A stretch of DNA of 19,246 nt from CAMDPA01 sp050186055 (GTDB lineage: Bacteria > Pseudomonadota > Alphaproteobacteria > Rhizobiales > Hyphomicrobiaceae). This document shows, piece by piece, positions 1-10,406 of this stretch. The stretch is from assembly GCA_050186055.1 (NCBI GenBank), contig JBFWYV010000062.1:1-19246 (forward strand), read 5' to 3'. The translations under genes and the position numbers were made by a program. Position 1 is the stretch's first letter. Each line of letters opens with the position of its first letter. The notes below the pieces were generated by a model, which made no database searches, was not told the DNA's origin, and was given only the letters and a program-made list of their open reading frames with translations.

Positions 1-532
1 TCGACGGATCATAGGCGAAATAAGGATTCGTTTCATCCTTCGGCATCCACTGCACATTGACGGATCCGTCCGCACGGCGCGCCTTGACATGGTTCTCGCC
101 GTCATAGCCGTAGCGCACATCCCTGAGGCCCACCGCGCCGGCCATGTCCTGCAACTCGCAATCGCCGTTGGCGGCACAGGTAAGGCAATCGAGCGGATGG
201 TCGGAGATATAGAGTTCCATAACGCCGCGACGGATCGCCTTCAGCCGCTCCGTCTGTGTACGCACCACCAGTCCCGAAGCCGCCGGCGTGGTGCAGGACG
301 CCGGTGTGCCGGCCCGTCCCTCGATCTCCACAAGGCAGAGCCGGCAGGACCCGAAGGCGTCGACCATGTCCGTGGCGCAGAGCTTGGGAACTTGAATCCC
401 CGCTTCCATCGCGGCCCGCATGATCGACGTTCCTTCCGGAACCGTGACCTCGAACCCGTCGATCGTCAGCTTGATCGTCTTCCCGGACCTTGACGCCGGC
501 GTCCCATAATCGATTTCGTGAACCAGCCCCAT
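1..532 (-). CDS. fdsA: NAD-dependent formate dehydrogenase alpha subunit, N-terminal part
   Basis: Catalytic molybdenum subunit of a soluble NAD-linked formate dehydrogenase (formate + NAD+ to CO2 + NADH). Only the first 177 codons are inside the window; the frame is open at the left edge, so the molybdopterin domains are not seen. The visible part carries the NuoG-like electron-transfer module: a plant-type 2Fe-2S site with Cys52, Cys63, Cys66 and Cys80, then the His-Cys3 4Fe-4S motif with His112, Cys116, Cys119 and Cys125. The ATG at 532 starts MGLVHEIDYG; a GGAG sequence inside the end of fdsB lies about 9 bases before it. It begins 4 bases after the fdsB stop, so the two are translated together. 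The order G-B-A is the classic fds operon order; fdsC and fdsD would be expected further left, outside the window. Confidence 0.93.
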   Translation of the reverse strand, partial: MGLVHEIDYGTPASRSGKTIKLTIDGFEVTVPEGTSIMRAAMEAGIQVPKLCATDMVDAFGSCRLCLVEIEGRAGTPASCTTPAASGLVVRTQTERLKAIRRGVMELYISDHPLDCLTCAANGDCELQDMAGAVGLRDVRYGYDGENHVKARRADGSVNVQWMPKDETNPYFAYDPS

Positions 533-536
533 GGCT

Positions 537-2093
537 CTACTCCGCTGCTTCGACAATCACGGGATCGCCGAAATCTTCCGGGAAATGCGTCAGCGCGCTC
601 ATCACCGGGTACGGTGTGAAACCACCTAGCGCGCACAAAGATCCGAATTTCATCGTGTTGCAGAGATCGCTGACGAGAGCCTTCTGCGCGGCCGCATCCC
701 CCCCCCGACGGATCTTGTCCATCGTTTCCACCCCGCGCACGGCGCCGATCCGGCATGGCGTACACTTGCCGCAGCTCTCGATGGCGCAGAACTCGAAGGC
801 AAATCGCGCCTGCGCCAGCATGTCGACCGTATCGTCGAACACGACGATGCCGGCATGACCGATCAGCCCATCCCTGGCGGCGAACGCTTCGTAGTCGAAC
901 GGCGTATCGAACAGTGCACGCGGGAAATACGCGCCGAGCGGACCGCCGACCTGGACCGCCTTCACCGGACGCCCGCTCGCTGTCCCGCCGCCGATCTCGT
1001 CGACGAGCTCGCCCAGCGTCATGCCGAACGCAGTCTCGAAAAGACCGCCGCGACGAATATTGCCGGCGAGCTGTATCGGGATCGTGCCCCGCGAGCGGCC
1101 CATGCCGAACTCGCGGAAGAACGCAGCGCCTTTCGCCAGCACAATCGGCACCGTCGCAAGCGAAATAACGTTATTCACGACCGTCGGCCGGCCGAGGAAC
1201 CCGCTATGGGCGGGCAGCGGCGGCTTGGCGCGGACGACGCCACGCTTGCCTTCCAGGCTGTTGAGGAGGGAGGTTTCCTCCCCGCACACGTAAGCACCCG
1301 CACCGACGCGGATCTCGATGTCGAACGGCTTGCCGCTATCGAGGACCGACGGACCGGTGATCCCCGCCAGGCGTGCGTCCCGAATGGCCTGGCGCATTAC
1401 GCCGATCGCATGGGGATACTCGGAGCGGATATAGATGAAGCCCTGATCCGCCCCGGTCGCAAGCGCGGCAATCGCCATACCCTCGATGAGCACGAAGGGA
1501 TCGCCCTCCATGATCATCCGATCGGCGAACGTTCCGCTATCGCCTTCATCCGCATTGCAGACGATTACTTTGCGCCGGCCCGGAGCTTCCAGCACGGTCT
1601 TCCATTTGATGCCGGTGGGGAAACCCGCGCCGCCGCGACCGCGCAATCCCGACGCGGTGACTGTCTCGACGATTTCCGCGGGCGCCAGACGGGCCGCGAT
1701 CCGCAGTCCGGCAAGGCCCCCATGGCTCTCATAGTCTTCGAGCGAAAGCGGATCGATGACGCCGCACCGCTCGAACGTGAGCCGCGTCTGCCGCTTGAGG
1801 AAAGGGATCTCCTCGGTCGGCCCCAGGCACTTCGGGTGAGAGCCGCCGGTGAGGAAACCCGCATCGAGCAGCGATGTGACGTCTCCCGCCGATACCGGGC
1901 CATAGGCGATCCGCCGCCCATCCACCTCGACTTCCACCAGCGGCTCCAGCCAGTAGAGCCCGCGCGAGCCGTTCCTCACGACACGGACTTGCAGTCCCCT
2001 GCGGCGGCACTCGGCCACGAGAGCTTCGGCGACGCCGTTGGCCCCGACGGCCACAACGCCGGAATCACCAGGCACGTAGACTCTCACGCTCAT
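537..2093 (-). CDS. fdsB: NAD-dependent formate dehydrogenase beta (diaphorase) subunit
   Basis: NuoF-like subunit of 518 residues that passes electrons from the alpha subunit through an FeS cluster and FMN to NAD+. A short N-terminal thioredoxin-like region (about 1-85) is followed by the FMN/NADH-binding domain: the glycine-rich loop RGRGGAGFPTG at 151-161, NADEGDSGTF at 180-189 and GAYVCGEETSLL at 266-277. The 4Fe-4S ligands are Cys441, Cys444, Cys447 (ESCGKCTPCR) and Cys487 (SLCALGG). Length and domain order fit the FdsB family, where the thioredoxin-like part is fused to NuoF. Its ATG overlaps the fdsG stop by 4 bases (ATGA), indicating translational coupling. A run of nine G bases in the coding strand encodes Arg463-Gly-Gly-Asp466, between the third and fourth cluster cysteines. 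Confidence 0.96.
   Translation of the reverse strand: MSVRVYVPGDSGVVAVGANGVAEALVAECRRRGLQVRVVRNGSRGLYWLEPLVEVEVDGRRIAYGPVSAGDVTSLLDAGFLTGGSHPKCLGPTEEIPFLKRQTRLTFERCGVIDPLSLEDYESHGGLAGLRIAARLAPAEIVETVTASGLRGRGGAGFPTGIKWKTVLEAPGRRKVIVCNADEGDSGTFADRMIMEGDPFVLIEGMAIAALATGADQGFIYIRSEYPHAIGVMRQAIRDARLAGITGPSVLDSGKPFDIEIRVGAGAYVCGEETSLLNSLEGKRGVVRAKPPLPAHSGFLGRPTVVNNVISLATVPIVLAKGAAFFREFGMGRSRGTIPIQLAGNIRRGGLFETAFGMTLGELVDEIGGGTASGRPVKAVQVGGPLGAYFPRALFDTPFDYEAFAARDGLIGHAGIVVFDDTVDMLAQARFAFEFCAIESCGKCTPCRIGAVRGVETMDKIRRGGDAAAQKALVSDLCNTMKFGSLCALGGFTPYPVMSALTHFPEDFGDPVIVEAAE
698..706. repeat. Nine-base C/G homopolymer inside fdsB
   Basis: Nine consecutive C on the plus strand, read as nine G in the fdsB message. 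The reading frame given here is intact through the tract. A one-base gain or loss would shift the frame before Cys487, the last 4Fe-4S ligand, and inactivate FdsB. The run is seen directly; slippage is only a possibility. Confidence 0.9.
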
Positions 2094-2563
2094 CGGCGTG
2101 CCTCCGCCAGCAGCGCATCGAGACGCTCCCGGTCGACCCGTCCGACCGGCACGCCGTCAAGCATCGCTGCCGGTGCACATGCACAAAACCCCAGGCAGTA
2201 GACGGCCTCGAGCGTGACCCCGCCGTCGGCCGTGGTCGAGCCGAAGTCGACACCGAGAACCTCGGCAGCCCGTACTGCATGAGCGTCTCCGCCCATGGAC
2301 TGACACGCTTCCGCCCGGCAGATCTTGAGCGTATGCCGGCCGCCAGGCTCCATGCGGAAGTCATGATAGAAGGTGACGACGCCGTGAATTTCGGCGCGGC
2401 TTAGATTCAGCCGCTCGGCGATCAGCCGCTGCGAGTCCGGCGGCACACAGCCGAACTCCTTCTGCACCGCATGCAAAATTTCGATAAGCGGGGCCTCGAC
2501 ACCCTCAAATGCCGCAAGTATCCGCGTAGTCCGCGCGCTGACGTCAGCGACCGTCCCCGACAT
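2090..2563 (-). CDS. fdsG: NAD-dependent formate dehydrogenase gamma subunit
   Basis: NuoE-like 2Fe-2S subunit of 157 residues that works with FdsB in the diaphorase part of formate dehydrogenase. The cluster ligands follow the family pattern: Cys82 and Cys87 (CRAEAC), then Cys123 and Cys127 (CLGFC). The N-terminal helical region contains the usual GVVTFYHDFR segment at 61-70. An upstream in-frame ATG at 2677 would add 38 residues unlike the family; the start at 2563 is preferred because GGAGG (2570-2574 on the complementary strand) lies at good spacing. This places the LysR-type palindrome about 70-90 bases upstream of the start codon. First gene of the fdsGBA operon. Confidence 0.94.
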   Translation of the reverse strand: MSGTVADVSARTTRILAAFEGVEAPLIEILHAVQKEFGCVPPDSQRLIAERLNLSRAEIHGVVTFYHDFRMEPGGRHTLKICRAEACQSMGGDAHAVRAAEVLGVDFGSTTADGGVTLEAVYCLGFCACAPAAMLDGVPVGRVDRERLDALLAEARR

Positions 2564-2632
2564 CACAATCCTCCGATCAGCAGACCAGTGTGGGGAGGGC
2601 GCCTGCCAGATCAATAAAGGCGTTCCGTGAAT

Positions 2633-2651
2633 TGATAGATAATCTCTATCA
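2633..2651. promoter_or_regulatory. Probable LysR-type operator upstream of fdsG
   Basis: Perfect inverted repeat TGATAGATAATCTCTATCA: 7-base arms around a 5-base centre. It contains ATAG-N7-CTAT and the T-N11-A core (T2636 and A2648) typical of LysR-type regulators. It sits between the end of the LysR-type gene and fdsG, centred about 79 bases before the fdsG start. The palindrome is seen directly; the bound protein (the adjacent regulator) is inferred from position and family. Confidence 0.75.
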
Positions 2652-2673
2652 GTGCCTGAACGATGCTTTAACT

Positions 2674-3582
2674 TCAACCGCGTGATCGCGAAATCTTATC
2701 TTCAGGGAACACCCTCTGCGCCGTTTCCACGAAACCGGCGACGATCGGGGTTTGTGTGTCCCGGTCGGGAAGAATGAGACCGACGACGTGACGGACATCC
2801 GGCTCGACCAGCGGAATAGCCCGCAGTCGTCCCGGCCGCTTGAACGCCTCCGCAAAGCGGACCGGCATGATGCTGGCCCATCCCCCGGTCCGAACGTGCG
2901 CGTAAAGGATGAGCATCGAGTTCGATTCAACTGTGCATTGCGGTTCAGCCCCGGCCTCGCGCAGATGCCGGTCGATCAGGCGCCGGTTCTGCATGTCGGG
3001 CGACAACTGGCAAAGCTGGAGCCGGCCGGCCTCATGCCAGCCCACCGCCTCCCGGGACTCGAACGGGCCGTCAGGCGGCACCAGCAAAGCATAACGCTCT
3101 TCGTAAAGCGGCACGCCCCGGAAACGCCCCAGCGGCTCGGAATCCAGGTACGACACCCCGACGTCGATCTCCAGGTCCGCGAGCTTCTGGAGGATCTGAT
3201 TTGAGGTCAGCGAGGAAACCCTGAACCGCACACCGGCAAATGCCGAGCGGAACGGGACGGTAAGTTCGGTGACCACAGGCAGCGCCGTCGGTATGACGCC
3301 CAGACGCAGCTCACCGGCCAGATCCCGTCTGCTCGCCTGCAATTCCTGCTTCATGGCCCGCACGTCGGCGGTGAGTTGCCGCGCCCAGGCGAGAACGCGC
3401 TCGCCTTCCGGTGTGAATCCGCGAAAGCGCGACCCCCGCTCGACGATGACGACGCCGAGCTGCTCCTCCAGGCTTTTCACGGTCGATGACAATGTTGGCT
3501 GCGAAACGCCGGCAGCTTGCGCCGCTTTGCCGAAATGGCGTTCGCGCGCAAGGTGAAGCAGAAGCTCGAGCTTGTCGATCAT
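2674..3582 (-). CDS. LysR-type transcriptional regulator, probably of the formate dehydrogenase operon
   Basis: 302-residue LysR-family regulator. The N-terminal winged helix-turn-helix spans about residues 1-60 (start MIDKLELLLHLARE; recognition region with AAGVSQPTLSSTVKSLEEQLG), followed by a linker helix and a periplasmic-binding-protein-like effector domain from about 90 to 295. It lies directly upstream of fdsG on the same strand, with the 19-bp operator in the 110-base gap, so it is the natural candidate for control of fdsGBA. Family knowledge: an LysR-type regulator (FdsR) controls fds operons in other bacteria. Here the two are in tandem rather than divergent, so read-through from regulator to operon is possible. 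The effector is not known; formate or a related C1 compound is a guess. No strong Shine-Dalgarno is seen before the ATG at 3582. Confidence 0.9.
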   Translation of the reverse strand: MIDKLELLLHLARERHFGKAAQAAGVSQPTLSSTVKSLEEQLGVVIVERGSRFRGFTPEGERVLAWARQLTADVRAMKQELQASRRDLAGELRLGVIPTALPVVTELTVPFRSAFAGVRFRVSSLTSNQILQKLADLEIDVGVSYLDSEPLGRFRGVPLYEERYALLVPPDGPFESREAVGWHEAGRLQLCQLSPDMQNRRLIDRHLREAGAEPQCTVESNSMLILYAHVRTGGWASIMPVRFAEAFKRPGRLRAIPLVEPDVRHVVGLILPDRDTQTPIVAGFVETAQRVFPEDKISRSRG

Positions 3583-3670
3583 GCCAGTGGTGCGTCAGCT
3601 ATGTCCGTCGTCGCTGCGCCTGCATAGCATGATTGGTCGATGGCTTCAGGAAATCGTCAGCCGCAATGCT

Positions 3671-3720
3671 CCAGGCACACAGTACCCCATCGTCCGGCGG
3701 GGCTCCGATCTCATGCCTGG
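3671..3720. repeat. Nested inverted repeat between LysR gene and small ORF
   Basis: Outer arms CCAGGCA (3671-3677) and TGCCTGG (3714-3720) enclose inner arms CCCC (3685-3688) and GGGG (3699-3702). It lies beyond the stop codon of the small protein at 3746 and upstream of the regulator gene. There is no T-run, so it is not a classic terminator. It could be a 3' structure of the small gene or part of the regulator's promoter region, or chance in GC-rich DNA. Confidence 0.35.
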
Positions 3721-3745
3721 GACGCGACAGGCTGGAGGCTGGAAG

Positions 3746-3973
3746 CTATGTCTTGCCCGCCTTTTCTGCGAGGCGGCGCACCAGGCTCTTGTCGATCACC
3801 GGCGGCTTGCGATTGACCGGACGGCCCTTCGGCGGCCGCCTCGTAGGGCTCCCGATGGAGGGCGGGTCACTGGCCGGAAATGTCTCCTTCAAACTCTCAT
3901 CGACCTGCGCATCCAGCTCGTCCTTGGCGAGCTTCTCGGGCACCCTTCGTTTTCGTGACATCGCCTTGCCCAT
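3746..3973 (-). CDS. Small conserved-looking protein with ETFPASDPPS motif, function unknown
   Basis: 75-residue basic soluble protein without signal peptide or membrane segment. It opens with a Lys/Arg-rich stretch (MSRKRRVPEK), then an acidic helix-like part (DELDAQVDESLK) leading into ETFPASDPPS at 30-39, then a Pro/Arg-rich middle and a basic C-terminal helix (DKSLVRRLAEKAGK). Small proteins with an ...E-FPASDPPS motif recur in rhizobia and pseudomonads, which is why I take this one as real; no function is known to me. Start is uncertain: ATG at 3973, or the internal ATG at 3961 giving MSRKRR. Neither has a strong ribosome-binding site. It follows greA on the same strand after 171 bases and may be an independent unit. 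Confidence 0.72.
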   Translation of the reverse strand: MGKAMSRKRRVPEKLAKDELDAQVDESLKETFPASDPPSIGSPTRRPPKGRPVNRKPPVIDKSLVRRLAEKAGKT

Positions 3974-4144
3974 CGTTGCGTGGTAGAAGGGACAATAACG
4001 GTATCATCGCGCGTTTCGTTCCCCTCCGGCCAGCTCACAGACGGCAATTGGAGAATACGCAAGACCAGATAGGCCGCCGCAAGACCCGCGGCATCCCATC
4101 GATCGGACAATCGGATAAGAGCAGCAAACCCCCGGTCTGTCGGA

Positions 4145-4618
4145 CTACTTCCACTCGATCTGGAGGATCTCGTATGACCGCGCGCCTTTCGGCGTGACCA
4201 CCTCCACGGAGTCGCCCTTCGACTTGCCGATCAGAGCCCGCGCGATCGGCGAACCGATCGAGATCTTCCCGTCGCGCACGTTCGACTCGGTCTCGCCGAC
4301 GATCTTGTACTTGACCTTGTCGCCGGTATCCTCGTCTTCCAGCATGACGGTGGCACCGAACTTCACGGTCGAGCCCGCCTGCAGGGCTGGATCGATAACT
4401 TCTGCGCGCGAGAGCTTGTCCTCGAGCTCGGCCACCCGGGCCTCATTGAGCCCCTGCTGCTCCTTGGCAGCGTGATACTCGGCGTTTTCCGACAGATCAC
4501 CGTGCGAACGCGCTTCTGAAATCGCTTGAATAATCCGCGGGCGCTCCTCGGATTTGAGGCGGTGCAACTCAGCCTCGAGCTGCTTGAACCCCTCGATCGT
4601 CATCGGAACCCGTTCCAT
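4145..4618 (-). CDS. greA: Transcription elongation factor GreA
   Basis: 157-residue GreA, the usual family length. It binds the RNA polymerase secondary channel and stimulates cleavage of backtracked transcripts. The N-terminal coiled coil (about 1-78) carries the acidic tip GDLSENAEYH with Asp41 and Glu44, the residues that help hold the catalytic magnesium. The C-terminal FKBP-like domain (about 82-157) ends in YEILQIEWK. The start at 4618 (MERVPMTIEGF) is chosen because GGAGAG lies about 6 bases upstream; the longer in-frame extension to 4762 has no family support. It lies downstream of carB on the same strand, an arrangement common in alphaproteobacteria, but separated by 389 bases that hold a hairpin, so it probably has its own promoter or leader control. 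Confidence 0.97.
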   Translation of the reverse strand: MERVPMTIEGFKQLEAELHRLKSEERPRIIQAISEARSHGDLSENAEYHAAKEQQGLNEARVAELEDKLSRAEVIDPALQAGSTVKFGATVMLEDEDTGDKVKYKIVGETESNVRDGKISIGSPIARALIGKSKGDSVEVVTPKGARSYEILQIEWK

Positions 4619-5007
4619 ACGTCTCTCCACTTCAGCCTGCCGGCAAGCAATTCGCCGTCCAGGTCGTAGCTGCGGTAATCCAGATCCATTTGTGGGCTGA
4701 CCGCGGCGCACCGCTAAACGCCGCGACCCACTATCATTGCATAAAACCGCCGGCCGCGTCACGCCAGCTCACCGGAGGTGGCCGAAGCGCTTGACAACCC
4801 GCGTCTGCACAGCCCCGATCAGCCGGATCATCAATGCCTTGGACCAATGCTTTAGACATGTGCGGGCACGCTTCACTCGACAGCCAGCTCAACATCGCTC
4901 GCGCCGGCCATGCACTGCTCCTGGCCCGAGATAATATCAGGGCAGCGGACTTCAAGTCTCGTCAATTCAATGGGTTGTTCACAACGGCAACGTACCGATG
5001 CGCGCAT
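4619..5007. other. 389-bp intergenic region between carB and greA
   Basis: No convincing coding region. Short open frames here lack ribosome-binding sites and family features. On the minus strand it contains a weak -10-like TATTAT (complement of 4931-4936) without a clear -35 box, a short GACTTGAAGTC palindrome, and the strong GC hairpin at 4692-4731. No U-tract terminator follows carB. The region is probably the greA promoter and leader; this is inference. Confidence 0.6.
4692..4731 (-). promoter_or_regulatory. Strong hairpin in the probable greA leader
   Basis: Arms GTGGG (4692-4696) plus CGCGGCG (4702-4708) pair with CGCCGCG (4719-4725) plus CCCAC (4727-4731), with an asymmetric internal loop and a 10-base apical loop. 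It ends about 75 bases before the greA start. No T-run follows on either strand, so a simple intrinsic terminator is unlikely. It may be a leader structure or a processing or rho-related element. E. coli greA is known to have a leader attenuator RNA (GraL); homology to that is not implied. Confidence 0.5.
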
Positions 5008-8526
<3,519 letters not shown>

Positions 8527-8650
8527 AAAGCGGCTTCTTAGTGCAGCGCAACGCAATTGGCTATAGGCGCCGCGACGCACCGCACAGCCGATTGCGCCGG
8601 TTTCGGACGATCGTCGCCGCACGGCACAACGCGCTAAAGTTAAGTCGCTG

Positions 8651-8670
8651 AAAAAACAATATTTCTATTG
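8651..8670 (-). terminator. Candidate intrinsic terminator after the methyltransferase gene
   Basis: On the minus strand CAATA-GAAA-TATTG is followed at once by six T. It starts about six bases after the methyltransferase stop codon. The 5-bp stem is AT-rich and can be lengthened by two G-U pairs, so it is thermodynamically weak, but its geometry and position fit the end of the ChaN-methyltransferase transcript. Confidence 0.55.
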
Positions 8671-8676
8671 CCATGA

Positions 8677-9372
8677 TCAACCGGCAGGCACGGCCATGAA
8701 CGTCATCCGCGCCTGATTGTGCCCGAAATTCGGATGCACGCGCTCGGCCTTGAGGCCATGCCTGGCCAGCAGAGACACGAATTCCCCCTCCTGATACATC
8801 GAGAAGCCAAGCGCCTGCCGGATACGGCCGTAGTCCGACATCGCCGTCTTGACCAGGCCGCCCAGAGCCGGCAGCAGGAAGCCGCCCTTGGCTGCGAACC
8901 TCACCAGCGCCGCCGCATCGGTGAACGGACTCACCCCAGGCGGAATCACATCGGCGATCACAATCCGCCCATCAGGCTTGATCTTGTCGCGCCACAGGTC
9001 GAGCAGCGCCTCGAGTTCGTCCAGCTTCAGATATTGCAGCAGCGAGTTGGCGACGACGAGGTCGAGGGACCCGTCTGGCAGCCGCGCTGCTCCGTCGGGA
9101 TCGATGACCTCCACATTGCCGGTCGCCTGCACACGCTGCGTCAGCGTCTCTCTCACCCGGGGAGCTGCCTCGCAGAGGATCAGGCGCCCGCAGTGCCGTG
9201 CCACGTCTTCTGCGTAAAGCGCCTCGCCGCAGCCATGATCGAGCACCACTGCGTCGCCGCTGGGGATATGCCCGACGATGTCGGCCGCCACCGCCTGCGC
9301 GTGCAGCGCCTTGTGCCGGTCGTTCACATAGATGGCGTGATCGGAATTCCAGAAGTCGACCCAGGACCGCAT
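8677..9372 (-). CDS. Class I SAM-dependent methyltransferase, substrate unknown
   Basis: 231 residues with a Rossmann-type methyltransferase core. Motif I is VVLDHGCGEA at 42-51; an acidic residue after the next strand (LILCEAAP, Glu68) should bind the ribose of S-adenosylmethionine; LDLVVANSLLQYL at 103-115 is the motif IV region and GRIVIADVIPP at 135-145 the next strand. The C-terminal part (FSMYQEGEFVSLLARHGLKAERV) resembles ubiquinone/menaquinone-type and small-molecule methyltransferases, but the substrate cannot be read from sequence. The ATG at 9372 (MRSWVDFWNSDH) is preferred; the open frame to 9585 would overlap the ChaN gene and is low-complexity. It begins 8 bases after the ChaN stop, so the two are co-transcribed. 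Confidence 0.85.
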   Translation of the reverse strand: MRSWVDFWNSDHAIYVNDRHKALHAQAVAADIVGHIPSGDAVVLDHGCGEALYAEDVARHCGRLILCEAAPRVRETLTQRVQATGNVEVIDPDGAARLPDGSLDLVVANSLLQYLKLDELEALLDLWRDKIKPDGRIVIADVIPPGVSPFTDAAALVRFAAKGGFLLPALGGLVKTAMSDYGRIRQALGFSMYQEGEFVSLLARHGLKAERVHPNFGHNQARMTFMAVPAG

Positions 9373-9380
9373 GGCACCAT

Positions 9381-10406
9381 TCACTTCTGTTTGCCGAAAC
9401 GTGCGCGCATCCCAATGCACGGGTCCTCGCGAGGCTGGCGCAGCGTGAAAATGATCATGTCGGCCGCCGCCCGCCCGTCCGGATCGCGAGGCATATAATC
9501 CATTGCATTGGTTTTGCCATCCTCGACTTCGATCAGCATCACGCTGACCACAGGCGTTGCCGGACTGCGCTGCCGGATGTGCCACGGCGTGCCACGGTCC
9601 TTGCGCACATGCCCGTTGCCCGCCAGCAGCACCGCGCTTCCGTGCGCCGCAACCGCTCCCAGCGCCGCTGCCGCCTGATGCGCGTCCCGATAGCGCTGAG
9701 CAAGCGCCATCGGCCCGATCGCCTGCGCCGGAAGCAGCCCGCAGTGACTGCCCCTCAATTCGGTCTCCAGCGCATCCCGCAAAGCGGCCGGCAACCCGGC
9801 ATCGAGGGAAAGGCGCGCCCGCTCGTCCGCGCTCAGCGCACCGGCACCCTGCCGCGCCAGCGCCCGGACCTGCTCACGCGGCGGATCACCGGCGACCATC
9901 GGCAAGCCGGCATCGAGGGCGACGTCGAACAGCGGCTCGAACAGCTTGGCCGCCGGCCAGCCGCTGTCCCGCCACGCCAGCACCTGCATCACAGCGTCGA
10001 AGGTGGGCATGCGTTGCGCACCAGCGCGTCCCGGAAACAACGCATCGAGCGCCTGCTGCTGATTGGCCCGTATGTGCTCGAACACGACTGCCGGCTTCCG
10101 CTTCACACCGCCCAGGGATCTGGCGATGATCCACGAGCGCAGCAGATGATGGCTGGCGTTGTCATGCACTTCGCCGAGCAGCAGCACGCCCCCCTTGCTC
10201 AGCAACGGCGCAAACCCGGGTCCGCCATGATCTGCCGGTCCACGATTGTTCCGGAACGACAACGACTTGCCGTCGGCACCGACGACCTTTCCCGCGAGCG
10301 GGTGCGATCTGTTGGCAGTATCGGCCCATTCGTCCCACGTCGCCGGCTGTGCACTGGCTGCTATTGCAAACCAGAGCCACGCTATGACCGGCAGCATCAC
10401 CTGCAT
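9381..10406 (-). CDS. ChaN-family (haem-binding type) exported protein
   Basis: 341 residues from the ATG at 10406. The N-terminus has a hydrophobic segment (LPVIAWLWFAIAASA, residues 5-19) like a Sec signal peptide with cleavage near ASA-QP; no lipobox cysteine is seen, unlike lipoprotein members. The mature part has the ChaN/DUF399 signatures LLLGEVHDNASHH at 75-87, VVFEH at 107-111 and GNGHVRKDRG at 263-272. Family knowledge: ChaN of Campylobacter jejuni is an iron-regulated haem-binding surface protein; the role in alphaproteobacteria is not established. Alternative starts are GTG at 10439 (adds 11 residues before the signal) and ATG at 10397. It is the first gene of a two-gene unit with the methyltransferase. 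Confidence 0.82.
   Translation of the reverse strand: MQVMLPVIAWLWFAIAASAQPATWDEWADTANRSHPLAGKVVGADGKSLSFRNNRGPADHGGPGFAPLLSKGGVLLLGEVHDNASHHLLRSWIIARSLGGVKRKPAVVFEHIRANQQQALDALFPGRAGAQRMPTFDAVMQVLAWRDSGWPAAKLFEPLFDVALDAGLPMVAGDPPREQVRALARQGAGALSADERARLSLDAGLPAALRDALETELRGSHCGLLPAQAIGPMALAQRYRDAHQAAAALGAVAAHGSAVLLAGNGHVRKDRGTPWHIRQRSPATPVVSVMLIEVEDGKTNAMDYMPRDPDGRAAADMIIFTLRQPREDPCIGMRARFGKQK

Noticed and set aside
855..2201. 448-codon plus-strand open frame opposite fdsB
   Set aside because: Shadow of fdsB; Arg/Asp/His-rich sequence without motifs, while the other strand encodes a clear NuoF-like protein.
3889..4110. 73-codon minus-strand open frame between greA and the small protein
   Set aside because: Overlaps the small protein gene in another frame, and its second half is compositionally like a frame shadow. 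No Shine-Dalgarno is seen.
4788..4830. TTGACA hexamer on the plus strand as a promoter
   Set aside because: No -10 box at 16-18 bases, and no plus-strand gene follows.
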